Source: Eggerthellaceae bacterium UBA3686 (GTDB lineage: Bacteria > Actinomycetota > Coriobacteriia > Coriobacteriales > Eggerthellaceae). From it: a stretch of 31,110 nt of DNA. The translations under genes were made by a program, and so were the position numbers. The stretch is from contig DFIX01000035.1 of assembly GCA_002371495.1 (NCBI GenBank), forward strand, positions 3,120 to 34,229. The letters are read 5' to 3'. Each line of letters begins with the position of its first letter. The stretch's first letter is position 1. Under the pieces are notes generated by a model. That model was given only the letters and a program-made list of their open reading frames with translations. It did no database searches and was not told the DNA's origin. Shown here one piece after another: positions 30,236-31,110 of this stretch.

Positions 30236-30769
30236 ATGGCAGAGTTCGATTTCGAGAGCCTGATCGAGGACATTCGGGACTTCCCCAAGCCCGGCGTCGT
30301 GTTCAAGGACATCACGCCGCTCATGGCGGATCCCGAGGGCTTTGCCGCAACGGTGAAGGCGCTTGCCGAGCCGTATCGCGACATGGGCGTGACGAAGGTC
30401 ATCGGCGCCGAAGCGCGCGGGTTCATGATGGGCGCCCCCGTGGCCATAGAGCTCGGTGCAGGCTTCGTCCCGGCACGCAAACCGGGCAAGCTCCCTCGCC
30501 AGACCGCATCGCAAGAATACGACTTGGAATACGGCACGGCAGAGCTGCATATTCACTCCGACGCGATCGGGCCGGACGACAAAGTGCTCCTGATCGATGA
30601 CCTCATCGCCACCGGTGGCACGATGGTGGCCCAAGTGAAGCTTGTCGAGCGCTTGGGCGCCGAGCTCGTGGGAATCGCCGGCGTTTTGGAGCTCGAATTC
30701 TTCGAGCCGCGCGCGGTGCTCGCAAAGGTCACCGACAAGCCCGTCCATTCGCTCGTGAAGGTGGGCTAA
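30236..30769 (+). CDS. apt: Adenine phosphoribosyltransferase
   Basis: This 177-residue purine salvage enzyme converts adenine and PRPP to AMP. The PRPP-binding motif VLLIDDLIATGGT (117-129) is intact, as are the N-terminal DFPKPGVVFKDITPLM and the ARGFMMGAPVA and RKPGKLPRQT segments. Length is typical of bacterial Apt. AGGAG precedes the ATG. It probably shares a transcript with the purine permease. Confidence 0.97.
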   Translation: MAEFDFESLIEDIRDFPKPGVVFKDITPLMADPEGFAATVKALAEPYRDMGVTKVIGAEARGFMMGAPVAIELGAGFVPARKPGKLPRQTASQEYDLEYGTAELHIHSDAIGPDDKVLLIDDLIATGGTMVAQVKLVERLGAELVGIAGVLELEFFEPRAVLAKVTDKPVHSLVKVG

Positions 30770-30822
30770 CCACCTGCGGTCCCTCGCTTGGGGCCCCTGA
30801 GCTAACTTTCATCGGAATCTTG

Positions 30823-30846
30823 CGCACCGATGAGCGTTTTGGTGCG
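30823..30846 (+). promoter_or_regulatory. Dyad near the pckA promoter
   Basis: CGCACC (30823-30828) and GGTGCG (30841-30846) form a dyad 60 bases before the ATG; GACAAT (30845-30850) could be a -10. This may be a binding site for a carbon-control regulator. Confidence 0.35.
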
Positions 30847-30905
30847 ACAATGCTGCTCGTGTTGAAATTGGCGCAAGGCCAGTGCGGAAAAGGAAAGGGT
30901 GTCTA

Positions 30906-31110
30906 ATGGCAAAGATCGACTTGAGCGTCTACGGTATCGAAAACGTTACCGAAATCGTTCACAACCCCTCGTTCGAGATGCTTTATGAAGAGGAGATGAA
31001 CCCCGAGCTCGAAGGCTTCGACAAGGGCTATCTGAGCGAACTTGGCGCTGTGAACGTCTTCACCGGTGAGTTCACCGGTCGTTCTCCCAAGGACAAGTAC
31101 ATCGTCATGG
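30906..31110 (+). CDS. pckA: Phosphoenolpyruvate carboxykinase, ATP type (5' part)
   Basis: The first 68 residues are visible, with the 3' end cut by the window edge. The pattern MAKIDLSVYG, then LGAVNVFTGEFTGRSPKDKY, matches ATP-dependent PEP carboxykinase, in which the FTGRSPKDK segment is the family signature. AAAGGAAAGGG lies before the ATG. The enzyme interconverts oxaloacetate and PEP; in anaerobes it may run toward oxaloacetate. The position downstream of apt looks incidental, with its own promoter region. Confidence 0.92.
   Translation, partial: MAKIDLSVYGIENVTEIVHNPSFEMLYEEEMNPELEGFDKGYLSELGAVNVFTGEFTGRSPKDKYIVM

Noticed and set aside
1..31110. CRISPR arrays, insertion sequences, restriction or phage defence genes
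   Set aside because: No regularly spaced repeats, transposase, Cas, nuclease or methylase motifs were seen anywhere in the window.

Overview
The window is high-GC DNA from an actinobacterium, most likely class Coriobacteriia and probably an Eggerthellaceae-like gut anaerobe. This is inferred from a Tad/Flp pilus operon, an L-lactate permease beside a complete LutABC lactate oxidation operon, a start of ATP-type PEP carboxykinase, and the GC-rich Glu/Ala-heavy protein composition. Species cannot be named from sequence alone.

Layout. 1-3000: the acidic C-terminus of an unidentified gene, then a minus-strand surface-signalling set: a secreted low-complexity protein, an ECF sigma factor split by a frameshift, and an RsgI-like membrane anti-sigma factor. 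3000-3400: tRNA-Val(UAC) with a 108-bp perfect direct repeat that carries away the tRNA 3' end. 3730-13689: a tightly packed Tad pilus operon (CpaB/RcpC, TadZ/CpaE, TadA/CpaF, TadB, TadC, Flp pilin, three TadE-type pseudopilins, a TadG-like protein, a small secreted protein and a DUF192 protein), with overlapping starts and stops throughout. 13810-16104: a small zinc-ribbon protein, a ModE-like regulator and threonine synthase. 16300-16500: a strong promoter followed by a probable small RNA with two pyrimidine-rich hairpin loops and a terminator. 16583-19410: a short MntR/DtxR-type regulator, an FtsB/DivIC-like septum protein, a Ppx/GppA phosphatase and tRNA-Leu(UAA). 19507-25079: UspA, L-lactate permease and LutABC. 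25177-25496: two long DNA hairpins. 25518-28270: an atypical response regulator and an AAHS-like MFS transporter. 28742-31110: AzgA-type purine permease, adenine phosphoribosyltransferase, and the start of pckA.

How the parts fit. Lactate permease and LutABC together import and oxidise lactate to pyruvate through Fe-S proteins, and PEP carboxykinase would serve carbon flow near this node. The purine permease and Apt form a salvage pair. The Tad genes supply motor, membrane platform, pilin and minor pilins, but no prepilin peptidase or secretin is present in the window.

The items most worth a second look are the C/U-rich-loop small RNA at about 16338-16500, the TadE-type pseudopilin whose only visible start lies inside or before the Flp gene in another frame, the tRNA-Val 3'-end duplication, the two long hairpins after lutC, the response regulator lacking its phospho-Asp, and the frameshifted sigma factor.
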